Source: Micropterix aruncella (lineage: Eukaryota; Arthropoda; Insecta; Lepidoptera; Micropterigidae). Taken from it: a stretch of DNA of 64,000 nucleotides. Positions within the stretch are counted from its first letter, which is position 1; every line of letters begins with the position of its first letter. The notes beneath the pieces were generated by a model. That model did no database searches and was not told the DNA's origin. It was given only the letters and a program-made list of their open reading frames with translations. The DNA is taken from assembly GCA_944548615.1 (NCBI GenBank), contig OX155960.1, positions 27,631,333 to 27,695,332 of the forward strand, in the 5' to 3' direction. The position numbers and the translations under genes were made by a program. Positions 1 through 12,982 of this stretch are shown here, piece after piece.

Positions 1-56
1 TGATTGTTTATTAGGTACCAGTGTATTTAATAAACAATTTATTAGGTACCAGTGTA
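1..56. repeat. Short tandem duplication
   Basis: The motif TTATTAGGTACCAGTGTATT appears twice in tandem at the window start. Part of it (ACCAGTGTATTT) recurs at 2229, right after a TA array. Confidence 0.6.
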
Positions 57-243
57 TTTAATAATTTTAAAATTCTAAGTGTCAACAAATTTTAAAAATT
101 TTTCACCTCTAAATAAAAATTAAATAATAAATTTAGTGCATATAGTGCAATTCTACATTCTGGATTCACTCGCGGTTAACACGGGACGCGTCCCGAAGGA
201 TCTTATCGGTCTGAGCTGTTCACTTTAAATATTCGACCAGCGT

Positions 244-982
244 GTCTATGGACAGTCGACAATCGAAAACAAGCGAGCTGTCGTTACTGGCTGGGGGCAG
301 ATCGACTTTGCTGAAGACACATCGGACGACTTTCTGAAGGTGGTGGTGAATTTGATTGACCAGTCGACCTGTCGAAGACTATATGCAAAGACTCTCAGAA
401 GGAGGTTACCGCAAGGTATAACGGTTGTATAATCAATTGTGCGCTGGCAGCTTAGAAGGAGGACGAGGCTCTTGTGGAGGCGATAGTGGTGGACCTCTGC
501 AAGTGACGATAGCTGACAACCAATGCCTCTTCAACATAATCGCCGTTACCAGTATTGGAAAGAGCCATTGCGGAAGTGCCAAGGGACCTGGCATATACAC
601 TGCTGTGAAGTCATGTGAAATAAATGGCGTTTTAGGAGTATGTCTACCGCCGGAAAATTGTCCAAAAACTGACGGGGATTTGCCAAAAGGGAAACTATCA
701 CAACTTTGTATAATGTCGGAACAAGAGACTGTATGCTGTATTCAACACAGCCCTATGAGCAACAACACGAGATCATCAGAAAACCAGGATAAATCCAATA
801 ATGCATCTTCTACATCACCGCCTACTACTACAACTACCAATAAGTCAACGGTCATCTCTACAATAGCTCCAGAAAAACCTCAAACATCACCACAAGCCAT
901 AACTACCAATTTCATAAATGACAGTGTGGAAAAACGAACTAAATCCGAAAAAAATAGCTCTGCAATATTGAGTACAAATTAA
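244..982 (+). pseudogene. CLIP-type serine protease remnant with protease before CLIP domain
   Basis: From 244 one frame reads NKRAVVTGWGQIDFAEDTSD and ..LIDQSTCRRLY, the middle of an S1 trypsin-like domain. A one-base shift near 421-432 moves to the frame with NQLCAG, the active-site GDSGGP and GIYTAV. The domain then stops short of its usual C-terminal helix and continues without an intron into CEINGVLGVC, ENC, LSQLC and VCC, the six-cysteine CLIP signature, followed by a Thr/Pro-rich linker and a stop at 980-982. The His and Asp catalytic regions are missing. CLIP proteases act in haemolymph cascades (melanisation, Toll) and carry CLIP at the N-terminus, so the order here is reversed. Lack of introns, 5' loss and frameshift make it a retrocopy or exon-shuffled pseudogene. 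A real gene with introns outside the window cannot be fully excluded. Confidence 0.75.
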
Positions 983-1242
983 ACAATGACATCCATTGTT
1001 GTGTTGGCGATTAATTAATTTATTTTATTTTATCTGCATCCAAACTTTTCTCTGGTCGTAACGGTCTCCGTTCCATCGGGTTCAGAAGAGGGAGGAAGAG
1101 AGAGTGCACCCGTGGTCGCGCGCCCACCTGTGTACTATAATATAGCCTGCGCACTTGACTGCTTCCGAACAGTGGACTCTGAGAAGACTAAAGAAGTCAC
1201 TAGAATCTACAATGCAGTCGCTATAGCCGAACACGGCTAGAA

Positions 1243-1243
<1 letters not shown>

Positions 1244-1296
<53 letters not shown>
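1244..1296. repeat. (TA)n microsatellite
   Basis: About 26 uninterrupted TA units, followed by T-rich sequence. Confidence 0.95.
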
Positions 1297-1299
<3 letters not shown>

Positions 1300-1513
1300 T
1301 TATTTATTTATCCATATTAATAACATATAATTAATTAATTACAAACTATTGATTAAAAACTAGTAGTGCTTAACATTAATACTTAATTAATCATTGATAA
1401 AAAAAAGGTACAGGCTCATGTGGATTTTACTGCCTCACTAGGCTTAGGCCTGTGTCGAGGCAGTAGTCTAGTGAAGGTTGTCTAGTAGCAGCCGTGTGTT
1501 AAAAAAATATAAT

Positions 1514-1795
<282 letters not shown>

Positions 1796-1830
1796 ATAAC
1801 ATAATAGTAATATAACACTAATATTATATT

Positions 1831-1836
<6 letters not shown>

Positions 1837-1877
<41 letters not shown>
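1837..1877. repeat. Short (TA)n microsatellite
   Basis: About 20 TA units between two larger arrays. Confidence 0.95.
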
Positions 1878-1883
<6 letters not shown>

Positions 1884-1928
1884 TATAATATATAATATTA
1901 TTGATAGATATTTTTACCTTAATGATAA

Positions 1929-2858
<930 letters not shown>

Positions 2859-4800
2859 TTCAATTCAATTCAATTCAATTCTTTATTAAGAAATCACACA
2901 GTATTACAGTATAATATTTTTTTTAATGTATGCAGATTTACAACAAATAAAACCGGTTACGGATTTCATTAAAATTACATATATTACGTTTTTTTTAAAA
3001 CTACTTTATAAAACTAATGTACCTTCAATTTTAGAACTATATAGGTAAGAGTCTAGTATGCAGGGTGTGTGTGTATGTGTTTGTGGGAGTGTGTTGAGCG
3101 TGTAAGTGTGGAGTGTGATCATGTATGATATTAGTAGTGGCATATATAAAATATAATAATAATAATAATAATCAATAAAAATAGCTAAAAACGAATAGTC
3201 AGCTTATTATATCGGTTAGGGTTTGATTTACGGAGTATTTGTAAGTGATTATGGAATTATTAAAAATATCGTATTATAAAGCTCACAGCAGCGTGTGAGT
3301 ACTCCATTTCTTGATGCATTAGTTTTAAAACGCGGCAATCGAAACAGGTCAAATTGGCGTGTGGTCCTCATTGGGGCGTTAATATTGATCTCTCCCACCA
3401 GGTCAGAGCAATCGAATATACCATTCATTATTTTATAGAGGCACAGAGCATCATTCAAGTTGCGCCGATAACATAGTGAATTTATTTTAAATAGTAAGGC
3501 CGCTTCATTAGTAGTATTACAATAACTTTTTGTCTTGAAGTTTAAGTATCGAACGAACTTATTTTGGATATTTTGCAGTCTGTTAATGTGTACCTGATAA
3601 CAGGGAGACCATATTGGAGAAGCAAACTCAAGGTGAGATCGAACAAACGCGTTGTATAATACCTTCAATATTAATGGGTCGGTGAATGGTTTCGATGCGC
3701 GAATTATGAAGCCAAGCATTCTACTAGATTTTTCGGCAATAGCTGCAATATGTGCCCGAAAGCTTAATCTGTCATCTAAAACTACACCCAGGTCCTTAAT
3801 AGAAGTGCACGTCGCGATAGGAATGTCATCGATCTGATATGAGTAGTTAATCTTGTTTCTATTTCGCGTAAAGCTTATGTGGAAACATTTTGCTACATTC
3901 ATTTTTATCATGTTTTTGTTACAATATATTTCCAAAGAGTCGAGATCCTTCTGTAGGAGAACACAATCGTTTTCAGATTTAATAATTTTATATATCTTTA
4001 AGTCATCTGCATACATCAGGAATTTTGAATGCTTGAAGCATGCACCGATGTCGCTAACGTACAGAATAAAAAGTATAGGTCCTAAGTGTGATCCTTGCTG
4101 GATACCAGAAGGTATCAATTCACATTGTGACATAACAGAACCGATGGAGATGCAATGCGATCTATTTTTGATATATGATACTAGCCATCTGTAAAGGTCA
4201 CCTCTTATACCAATAGAGTAAATCTTTTTTAATAATATGTCATGATTTACGCGGTCGAATGCTTTGGCTAAATCCGTATACACGGTGTCAATTTGTATTC
4301 GATTGTCCATATTCTTATTTAAATACTCCGTAAATACAGCTAAATTAGTATCGACTGACCTGCCCGGGAAGAAACCATGCTGTTCATTATTTATATGTTT
4401 TTTAATGTATGTAAGGATAGAATCACATATAATTTTTTCATATACCTTCGCAAATGTGGATAATTTTGAAATAGGCCGGTAATTTGACACATTTGACTTG
4501 TCTCCGCTTTTGAAGATTGGTGTTACCAATGCATATTTCCATAGAGAGGGTACAGTGCCTGTTCGCAGAGATTTTTTATATATAATATTGAGAGGTTTAG
4601 ATAATGAGTGAGCACACTGTTTAACGAAAAAGGCAGGTATATTATCGTACCCTGCTCCTTTGCTGGGATCTAATTTTAAAAGATAAGCTAGCGTCATAGT
4701 TTCCGATATGTTCACATCTGTTATGGGCATATCATTATGATAGGAAAGCGCAGCTTCATAGTCACAGTGATTTGGGGAATGTTCATAGAAGGAATATGCT
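2859..4800 (-). mobile_element. 5'-truncated Jockey-like LINE
   Basis: The element holds the reverse transcriptase below, a roughly 390-bp 3' UTR, and a 3' tail of AATTG units at 2859-2881 (read on the minus strand). The open frame runs from 3249 up to an in-frame TGA near 4800, so the copy lacks its endonuclease and ORF1. An ATAATAATA run and GT-rich stretch lie in the 3' UTR (3060-3175). Confidence 0.85.
3249..4730 (-). CDS. LINE reverse transcriptase, partial ORF2
   Basis: A 493-codon uninterrupted stretch encodes the RT palm and fingers plus the C-terminal region of a Jockey/CR1-type non-LTR retrotransposon. Visible blocks in order are DPSKGAGYDNIPAFF (about 21-35), NYRPISKLSTFAKVYEKI (about 83-100), QHGFFPGRS, VYTDLAKAFDRVNHD with the first catalytic Asp (about 150-164), SGIQQGSHLGPILF, and the catalytic YADD (about 242). 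The usual SGVPQGS has become SGIQQGS. Intact Jockey ORF2 proteins are around 900 residues with an N-terminal AP endonuclease, absent here. The frame stays open upstream to near 4800, so the listed ATG is not a biological start. The element would copy its RNA at the insertion site; this truncated copy cannot. Confidence 0.9.
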   Translation of the reverse strand: MPITDVNISETMTLAYLLKLDPSKGAGYDNIPAFFVKQCAHSLSKPLNIIYKKSLRTGTVPSLWKYALVTPIFKSGDKSNVSNYRPISKLSTFAKVYEKIICDSILTYIKKHINNEQHGFFPGRSVDTNLAVFTEYLNKNMDNRIQIDTVYTDLAKAFDRVNHDILLKKIYSIGIRGDLYRWLVSYIKNRSHCISIGSVMSQCELIPSGIQQGSHLGPILFILYVSDIGACFKHSKFLMYADDLKIYKIIKSENDCVLLQKDLDSLEIYCNKNMIKMNVAKCFHISFTRNRNKINYSYQIDDIPIATCTSIKDLGVVLDDRLSFRAHIAAIAEKSSRMLGFIIRASKPFTDPLILKVLYNAFVRSHLEFASPIWSPCYQVHINRLQNIQNKFVRYLNFKTKSYCNTTNEAALLFKINSLCYRRNLNDALCLYKIMNGIFDCSDLVGEININAPMRTTRQFDLFRLPRFKTNASRNGVLTRCCELYNTIFLIIP

Positions 4801-6094
4801 CAGACATTGAAAAGTCTGATCAATAGATGATGTTTTCAATTAAACGTGATTTAATACTGAGAATTAAACACCCGATGTACGACCTAACCGGCCAGTTCTC
4901 CTATTCTTTATGTAGAACCATTTTACCTACCGGAGGAGAGCTTGCATAGTTTAACTAATAGTATCAGTTCGTCTTTACTACTAGTATTAGATTATCTATA
5001 CTGCGGGTGGAATCTTTCCAATTAACAACAATGAACCAGGAAATCATGCAGAGAATAATTCAGTAAGGCATAGATAATAACTATATATTCGGCGTTCATA
5101 GTTAGTCTGGCATCAGTGGTTAATCTATGCCAGATAGCAGTCTAAGGGACATTGCAACTAGAGCTGATAGTCACTCTCACCATACCCGCGGTAGCTCCCT
5201 TTTATGCGTACCCCGAAAAGCTATAATCTTCTTCCTACCACTATTTTAACACTGGAGAAGGTCAAATAAAAAAAAAATACGATATACTGATAAGCCATCC
5301 TTTCCATAATCTGACGGAATGCTATGACTTTCAAGCATTGTACCCATTTAAATGATAGTTTTAGATGAGTATTCGTGTGTTTATTGTTTGAATATATTGT
5401 TTCATTAATATATTATATAAAGTAACAGTAATTGAAAATATCAGCATCTATAAAAAGAGCCACATATTGATTATATTGATTTTTTAAATTTTATATTTTT
5501 GTCATTTTTAATACTATTATTGGGATTATTTTTTGGTAATATATTCTTTTTACTGTTTATGTCTATAGCGACGCATGATAATGATAATACACAGATGCAT
5601 TATGCAAACGATATCATGCACATCTCTACAATATCCAGCCTAGCGACCATGCATCAATGCAGTCAACAGTCGCGTATAAACGTTCCGGCGCTCGAGTCAC
5701 GCGCAGATAACATTATAATTACGGCCAGTGCACGTGCACTGTTTCTGCCTGTGCCCGAACAAAGGATTCAATAAAGTAGTACTCAAAATTAGACTTTCAA
5801 TGTGTACATTACCTATGGAGTTAGATACGATATCAAGAATAGGATGATAGAGGCTATTCTTGGGCTTAATCATCAAGTGCTACAATCACACAACACCCCT
5901 CAGCATAACCATCCCTCAACAGGGGTGACAACCCTCTACATGTCATTTGATTGTAACAATTCGCAATGATTTAGCTATTCCTAAGGTCATTAGATTTTCT
6001 TTTTGTCTTTACATAATGTCATGGTATACTCCATAATAAGGTCAGATACTCCAATTAATATCAAGCAAAAAGCTTGTAATATCTTCCTATTACT
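4801..6094. other. No gene seen
   Basis: Mixed-composition DNA. A frame at 5499-5774 begins at a TTG with a hydrophobic run but has no ATG context or recognisable domain. Confidence 0.5.
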
Positions 6095-6432
6095 TACTGT
6101 AGCTGGGCACTGGAACAACACGCCAGGGTTGTACCAATCCAAAAAGCTAATTAAGGCTTACGACCCTAAGACGGCCTGTGAGGCCTTATCGCTAAATAGG
6201 AACAATCTACGCAAAGTGGTGAGGGCGATCACGGGGCATTGTGGCCTTAACAAACACGTGTACAACCTCAAGCTCAGACACAAAAATGTGCAGGTTCTGC
6301 CAAGGGGCCGAGCAAACTCCCCTGCACCTCATATGCGAGTGTGGCCCGTTGATGCGTAAAAGATACACCAACTTAGGTGGTCATTACCTCCAACCTGAGG
6401 AGGTAAAACAATCTGGCACCAAAAGCCCTTAA
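6095..6432 (+). pseudogene. LINE ORF2 C-terminus (RNase H-bearing type), frameshifted
   Basis: The text WNNTPGLYQSKKLIKAY, LRKVVRAITGHCGLNKHVY and then, one frame over, CRFCQGAEQTPLHLICECG is the region after RNase H in I/R1-group insect non-LTR elements: the GHC.LNKH motif followed by a CxxC...H...C zinc-like knuckle. A frameshift lies near 6275. The reading frame ends at 6432. Nothing of the RT remains upstream, so it is a heavily 5'-truncated insertion. It is a cousin of the copies at 26113 and 54440. Confidence 0.75.
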
Positions 6433-7548
6433 ATGACACGAGGATTATCGCAGAACTATAGTAGGTGGCGAGCACAATAGATCAGCAATGGTCGCAGTGC
6501 TACAAGGCTCATACAGACCTTAGAAAAGCCCCACACAACAAATTAATTAATTAATTACTGCAGCTGGTATATTACTACCTATATTACCTATATTCTATAT
6601 TTCATGAGCGGTAAATTTGCCAATTGGATACGATTGTAATGTAATGAATTTATCGGAGTCATTTTGCAAGCTACAGCTCGCTGCCGAATAGTGACTTTAA
6701 AAATATCTAGCGTAAAGACGCATGCTCAAAGGTCGATCACGTATAGAAGAAATATGTAATTCTAAAAAACTTCACCCTGCTCGATGACATAACCGTTAGA
6801 ACCATCCAGTTTTCGTTAATATATTTATGACGGCGGTGCCGTATCGACACGGAGGGAGAAGGTGTAGTAATTAGGGATGCTAATGGTAATTGTCATATTC
6901 AGTATCGCGCTGACACCGCCAGCAATACATCAACCTTTCCCGGGAGGCTTCACGTGTCACTTAGCCTGAATAACACGTGTTCATTTTGGATGTTCATTTC
7001 GCCAGTCACTGTAAACCATAAACCAAGGCTCTTCCATGTTAATTTTCATAATAATATAGCGTATCACGTTTCACCGTTGCGGCGATATTAATTAAATGAT
7101 GCAAGACATTATATTATCTTGATCTATATTAGCGTTCCTTCGAAATAACACTATCATGCTTCAAAAGCTTTTAATATTAAATGGCAGTGATAAACTCATA
7201 CATAGAGGAGCACTCTATAAACAGACATCTATCTGGGTATTACGTTATAGTAATTTACATTTAATGCGCAAGCGGTTGGGGAAACTATCCAACCATCAAC
7301 CACCAGGGAGTTTAAACGACTGAGGTCATTTTATATACTAGGGCTCAGCAATTTGCAAAATAGAAAAATAGCTCTTACCCTCAGTCAATCGACCCTGGGC
7401 TCTTTATTTAAACAAAAATATTCAGAATATGTCATGGATCTCATAAATTGAAACAAAATAGTAATTATAATACATAATTATTATTATAATAAACTTTTTA
7501 TTTGCACTTATAAATTAAAACACAAAATAGTAAATTTATTAAAAAGAG
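6433..7548. other. No gene seen
   Basis: A TTAATTAATTAATTA run at 6542-6556 follows the LINE tail. I see nothing else identifiable. Confidence 0.5.
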
Positions 7549-7952
7549 TAAAAAACTCTACTGCCTTTACGGAAAGTGAACTATTGTATTTATAATAATT
7601 TTTATTACGGTTTTATTATGAAATACTTGTGACATATGTATTTATCCATATAGATATATGTACGTATATTTCCGAAATGTCCTCAACTTTTCCAAGTCTT
7701 TCCAAGTCTTTCATTTAACATTAAACACGATAAATTTATATTTATATATTGACATTTGGACATTTAGATAACTACTATCTTGATATTTAGACAGTGCTCT
7801 ATAACAGTCGGGATGACATAACGATTCTAACAATACCACACACTTCTAAATCGGTTCAAGCAATTAGAAGTTATGGTGGAATAAACGGAAAACATACATA
7901 GGTTAACCGTAAACACATTATAATCCTTTTTTGCTGCGCAGTCGTGTAAAAA
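7549..7952 (-). repeat. Interspersed repeat with ACACGACT-type ends, copy 1
   Basis: The reverse complement aligns with 52907-53249: ends near TTTTTACACGACTG, an internal CATAACTTCTAA..GCTTGAACCGA stretch, TTGACATTTGGACA, and the other end GTTCACTTTC.GTAA. Ends are inverted over about 12 bases, suggesting a non-autonomous DNA transposon; class not determined. Confidence 0.55.
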
Positions 7953-8094
7953 GGCTAGCTTATTTCCACATGGAAATATCTTGAAACCAACCTAATCACA
8001 GTGCAGCGGTACATTGTGGCCGGAAAAAATATTAAACAAATAAGTTTGTCTGCATAACATATTGTACAAAGTATTATATTTAAACTTAGAATGC

Positions 8095-8412
8095 CCGAGG
8101 AGAAGAATTTGGAAGAGAAAGGAGAGAGAAAGCCAAGAACTGGTTACTTCTTTAGAAAAGTAGTACTTTTTGAAGTGAGTCTTGAATAAGTTCAAAGAAA
8201 GCGAGTTTCGCGGGATAATTTTATGGAAGATCGTTCCATAATATTGCGCCATGGACACAAGAATAGGAGTAGAAATCAGTATTTTGACAAGGAATTTTGA
8301 GTAACTTGCAAAGTCTGACCGAAGTACGAGACCATGTGAACCTAATGTTTCGAAAAGCTCGTGGAGATAGAATGGTGTTGAGATTAGGAGAGTACACGAT
8401 ACAGGAGAACAA
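8095..8412 (-). pseudogene. LINE reverse-transcriptase C-terminal scrap
   Basis: On the minus strand FRNIRFTWSRTSVRLCKLL, QNTDFYSYSCVHGAILWNDLP, then after a frame change KIIPRNSLSLNLFKTHFKKY, follows the usual end of Jockey/CR1-type ORF2 proteins (..R..LWN.LP..I....SL..FK..L). One frameshift lies near 8225. No RT motifs are left. Confidence 0.6.
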
Positions 8413-8459
8413 GTGTTTAAATATTTCTTCTTTGGCTTACTGGCAACCACTATAACTAT

Positions 8460-10036
8460 GCCCTATATATTAAGACACGTTATCATACTTACGTAGACCG
8501 AAGATGAATCGTATGCTTACATTTTATAAACGTTCAAGCTTGTTGTGTAGCTCCTCTGGTAAATCGAGATAAGCCACATCTGCACGGTCAAAAAAAGGTA
8601 AGGAGAGACTCTGCAAGATATTTCATTGTGTACATAGGAAGAAATCGTTTGAGCGTTTGCAAGTCTAGATTAATAAAGTGCTTCAGGTTATCGCCACAAC
8701 AATCAAATAAGTAAAGCCAAAACACAACCACTTATTTTTAACTCAAAATCATACACAAGCAACTCGGCAAAAATAGTCATTTACACTCAGGTAAAATCAG
8801 TACTTCCGAATCTGGTGCCACAAAGCAAAACGCAAGAATGCGGATGTGGCCGGTTAGAGAAACGCTAAACATGGCATATCGGAAACGGAGACAGAGCGAG
8901 ACGTCAATCTACTGAGGAGAGAAACGGTATGACACACCCTACAGACAATAATGAAGATCTCCAGCGGCAGCAACGACTTTAGCATCGGAGCATGTCGGGA
9001 CGACCTGGAGGTTTCATCATCTAGAATTTCCAGGACTCCGCTACTCCCAAGGAGCGAGCCGAAGATCGACGGATTTGCAGCGGCCTCAAACGTGAGCTCC
9101 GCATCGAAGCCGATCGAATACTGAAATTTTTATATCAAGGCAGTATGGGAAAGAGTGAACGATTGCGAGCCAGAGAGAATGCACACATCGGCTGTTTTTT
9201 TAGCGACTTAGGAAAGATCGTTGAGCGGAAACAGGTATATTATGAGCAGAAAAGAAAATCACCAGAATCAACGCCCTAGCTCAATGAGTAACCGCGCTAC
9301 AGTATCTTCAAATTCTACATGAAGCTAATTCGCCACTATCACGTTCGTCTACACCCACGCAATGATGTTACATGCAAACAACATCCTGCACGACAAACAC
9401 GTTCATTTCGACAACATTGATCCGTTGTAAGATCATGCTCTCGATGTACCTATTAGTGTCGTTGGTATTAGCGATTCAAATCTGATGGTATTTTGTCACG
9501 TAAGAAAGTTTGACCGGCCATCACTATAACAAGCTATACGGTAACTATATGTTTTCGTATATAAATATATTTTGGCCTGTTTTCACATCGATATACTTTT
9601 TGGCATCTTGTTCATCGGCCGTGCGTTTTTTTTTAAATTTTGGTTTAACCACCGACTTTTATCCTCCACGCGTCCATGGTACATAATAGTCGAACATCAA
9701 ACGGTAGTGAGTGCTAGTTAGGGACACCAACAAGGGAAAGGGTGCGTTGAGGGAGTAACTGCTTTGGTAACACGATGGCTAATGCATTGTCTTATATATA
9801 ATCGGCTATTATAACAAGCCATGCATGGTATATAAAGCTTTTTTTCAAAAAAGTTTCATCTTTGGTACTAATATGATTCCTAAGGAAGGAACAAAACGTA
9901 TTTTTAAATGGCTGTACCTATGTATATCAGGGAGAGTGGATTTTATATTTAATGATTCTAATTCAATGTTATTTACACGGTTAAAATCGCTTTGTATCAT
10001 TATAATGAACAGCGCCAGATTTTTATTGCACTGCTA
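8460..10036. other. No gene seen
   Basis: About 1.6 kb with a moderately GC-rich stretch (8800-9150). No long frame, repeat or TE hallmark recognised. Confidence 0.5.
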
Positions 10037-10065
10037 TTACACTGCCGCTCAAAAGTATTTGGGCA
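10037..10065 (+). mobile_element. Tc1/mariner-like terminal sequence
   Basis: CACTGCCGCTCAAAAGTATT followed by TGGGCAC resembles the outer inverted repeat of Tc1-like elements (CAGTGCCGCTCAAAAGTATTC type). The matching second end was not found nearby. Confidence 0.4.
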
Positions 10066-10127
10066 CTTTTTTTTATCGTATATATGGTATTTAGAAAATC
10101 TATTTCGAAGCATATTTGGGTACAAGT

Positions 10128-10543
10128 CCGAAAGCACTGATATAGCTCATGGATCACATTTTTTTTTAACGCCTATTACCTCATGGGCCGTAATCCCTAT
10201 AATAAAGATATCGGACTTATTAAAATTTAGAAGTCGATGGGTGATTTATATTATTGGCCCTAGTAATATTTTCTTATTAACGCTTATTTGAGCGTTGTTC
10301 GCTGAATTTAATAATAGAAATTTTATTTAATAGGAAAATACAACTGGGGATACTTAAAATAAAATGAATTAATTCATCCCAGAATTTTTAAATAAAATGA
10401 TTTTTAAAATCCTGTTTTTTAGTATATTTCAGTATTTTCCTGAAAAGCATTCATATAGCTCATAAACTAAGTTTGTTTTGACGCCTATTATCCAATAGGC
10501 CATAAGACCTATAATAAAGGTATCGGACAATAATGAAACCTTT
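10128..10543. repeat. Pair of diverged direct repeats
   Basis: 10128-10232 and 10441-10543 share ATATAGCTCAT, ACGCCTATTA, ATAGGCC/ATGGGCC, CCTATAATAAAG and TATCGGAC in the same order. A part also occurs inverted near 10755-10780 (GTCCGATATCTTTATTA), as if three copies of one unit sit here. Confidence 0.5.
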
Positions 10544-10789
10544 GTTATAAATGGGTTTTTCAAAAATTCTGGCAACAATTTATTGATTTTATTTTAGGTA
10601 GTTTTATTTAATTTTCCCTAATACAGTTTATTTAGCTGAAAAACGCCTAAGTAAGCTTTAATAAGAATATATAATTAGGGCTACCTAATTTTGTAATAAT
10701 ATACATAAATTCTTTCCAAAATTGTTAAATGAGCCTTTTATTCGTGAACTTTAATTGATGTCCGATATCTTTATTAAAGCGATTACAAT

Positions 10790-12131
10790 TATTATTAATG
10801 CAAGGCGGCATCTCAGTATTAAAAAACAACATTTTTACGCATTCGCAACCGCATCGCAGCTCGAATTCGGAGTACCAACTCTTTGTCCATTTCCTACAAT
10901 ATAACCAGCATGGCTCTTCGGAAGTCCGAATTTTCTCTATAATTTCCATACGGGTTTTCTGACCGCCTAGAGAAGATACTCATCCCATAGTTGTATATTT
11001 TTCTATAGCACACACATAATTTGGTCCATTCAGACCGGATAATCGTACAAACATGATTTTAACCAATATTTTTTTTTTAGTGGAGCAATTAGGTTAATAT
11101 AACGAACATAATAAAGTCTTGGAATAAGTATAAGTAATAAAAATAGAGTAGAACCTTGGAATAAATAAAAATAATAGAAACCTTATTGAGCGTTTTAAAC
11201 AGTATTATCCTGTTATTTTCAGCGTTCACCGAGCTCGTGACTGCAACCTCAAGAGATCTATGTAATTTCGTAGATCAATCCATTTCATTTAGTGCCTTTC
11301 TCTTCATTATGTTTCACTTTACTAAAATCTTTTTCCATAGCGGGAAATAATCAGGTTTCCTTTATAACTAAAGGTTATGCGAACACTGCAATTGCCAACA
11401 TTGCATTATTTTTCTATTCAGGACCACGACGAGGTATCTCCATCTACATACTTAGCTTTTAGACGGCTTGTGTATGTAAGATAATACTAGCGGGTGTGCC
11501 GTGATGTCATAGCCAACTATGCGTAGGCTTTAGTACTCACGTCGGGTTATGTTTCCCAGGAGATTCGCTGTCCGCAGTTACTAGCCTCCTTTATACGGCG
11601 CGTGTGAGAAGCGAATATTGAAGCCGCCATCGCCGCTTGCTTAAAATAATCTTCGCTCCCTATATCTCGTTTCAGTCTGATCAGGTTTACTTTTAATTAT
11701 CGGAATGCATAATATCATATCATTTCGCCTTTATGCAACTAATTTCAGACAAGGCTGTCAAAATGATAAGATTTTTGAGATTGAGAAAAAAAACTGTTAT
11801 AAGTACCATTTTCTGAAGTTAATGGTGTTTTGTTCTAGAGTTCAGAGCAGATCAATAATTCCTTAGTAGTCTGATGTGAGAATTCCCTAAATGAACGGTG
11901 GATTTGTCGTCTGTGCGACGACAATGTAGCATAATCTTGCGTAACTACCCCTCCCCCTCCCCCTACTACATTTATTCGGATCACCACTTCAAGGTTTTAA
12001 AATGATCATAGAAGTTTTTCTATGTAATATTTTTAAATACTAAGCCTTTGTGTCTAACTTTTTTATTTTTCTTGTGCATATTAATTTATATAAATATATC
12101 AAACAACGAATTGGATTGTTTGGTCTGTTAA
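10790..12131. other. No gene seen
   Basis: AT-rich DNA with a C-run (CCCCTCCCCCTCCCCCTACT, 11947-11966). The only open frame (10725-10949, minus) shows no domain. Confidence 0.5.
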
Positions 12132-12452
12132 GGGCTCTCTAGGCGATCAAGCATGCTAGTCAAGCATCGCGTCGCGAGCTGGGGGGATAGTAAACCGCAG
12201 GAATACGAGACCATGTGAACCTAATGGGTCGAAAATATTTATACAGGAATATTTACGAAAAATGCCCCAGGGAGTCACGTCATTAATCAATCAATTATGT
12301 CTAATTAACGTGACTCCCTGGTATAAACTACAAAATTAGGCTTTTTTGGTAAATATTACAACAAAATATTTGAATATTTCCTGCTGTTTACGATCCCCTA
12401 CCTGCCCGCGACGCGAAGCTTGTCAAGCATGTTTGATCGTCTAGAGAGCCCC
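12132..12452. mobile_element. PIF/Harbinger-like MITE, 321 bp
   Basis: Imperfect terminal inverted repeats of about 75 bp begin GGGCTCTCTAGGCGATCAAG on the left and GGGGCTCTCTAGACGATCAA (reverse complement) on the right. A 3-bp TAA lies on both sides (12129-12131, 12453-12455), as PIF/Harbinger elements produce. A nested inverted pair (CCAGGGAGTCACGT / ACGTGACTCCCTGG) sits in the middle. No coding capacity. Confidence 0.75.
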
Positions 12453-12455
12453 TAA

Positions 12456-12982
12456 GGGTGTTTGTCTAAGAATATAAAATAAAATGAAATTACCTTTTAA
12501 TGAAATTTCAAGTGAGAGTCTTTCAAAGGAAAAATTCAATACGTACTGTAAGATAATTCTTTCTTATTTGGCTATCATTGCTGTTTAGCGTTGAAGCGAG
12601 GGACGATAAAATGACGAAGAAACAAATTAATTAAGTCCCTGCGTTAAGGATCAAGTCTGTGGTGGGCGTTAATTGTTATTTTTTTATTTATCTCTGCTCT
12701 TTGTCTGTCCTCAGTAGTCGGGGGTGATGATTCGAGTGGAAAATTGTACCTTAAAAGAGAGTTTAGTGATCCCCTAAGAAAGTACTATTAATAACGGTGA
12801 CAGGTAACCTTTGCTCGAACTGTTGCAGTAATTAATCATAGCTTTTCTGCTGAGATCACGGGGAACTGCAAAAAATAGTGTTCGTAAACAACGCCCACAT
12901 TGCGTATTTTCTTTTTAAATAGTTTTAACATACTTTTGTTCACAGTTCTATTTTTGAAGTTTCCATTATATATATTGATTTA
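12456..12982. other. No gene seen
   Basis: AT-rich sequence between the MITE and the Helitron, with no feature recognised. Confidence 0.5.

Noticed and set aside
3652..4482. Plus-strand open frames
   Set aside because: They lie antisense to the LINE reverse transcriptase and have no domain of their own.
5499..5774. Hydrophobic N-terminal frame resembling a signal peptide
   Set aside because: It starts at TTG rather than ATG, has no homologous features, and its T-rich start alone explains the hydrophobicity.
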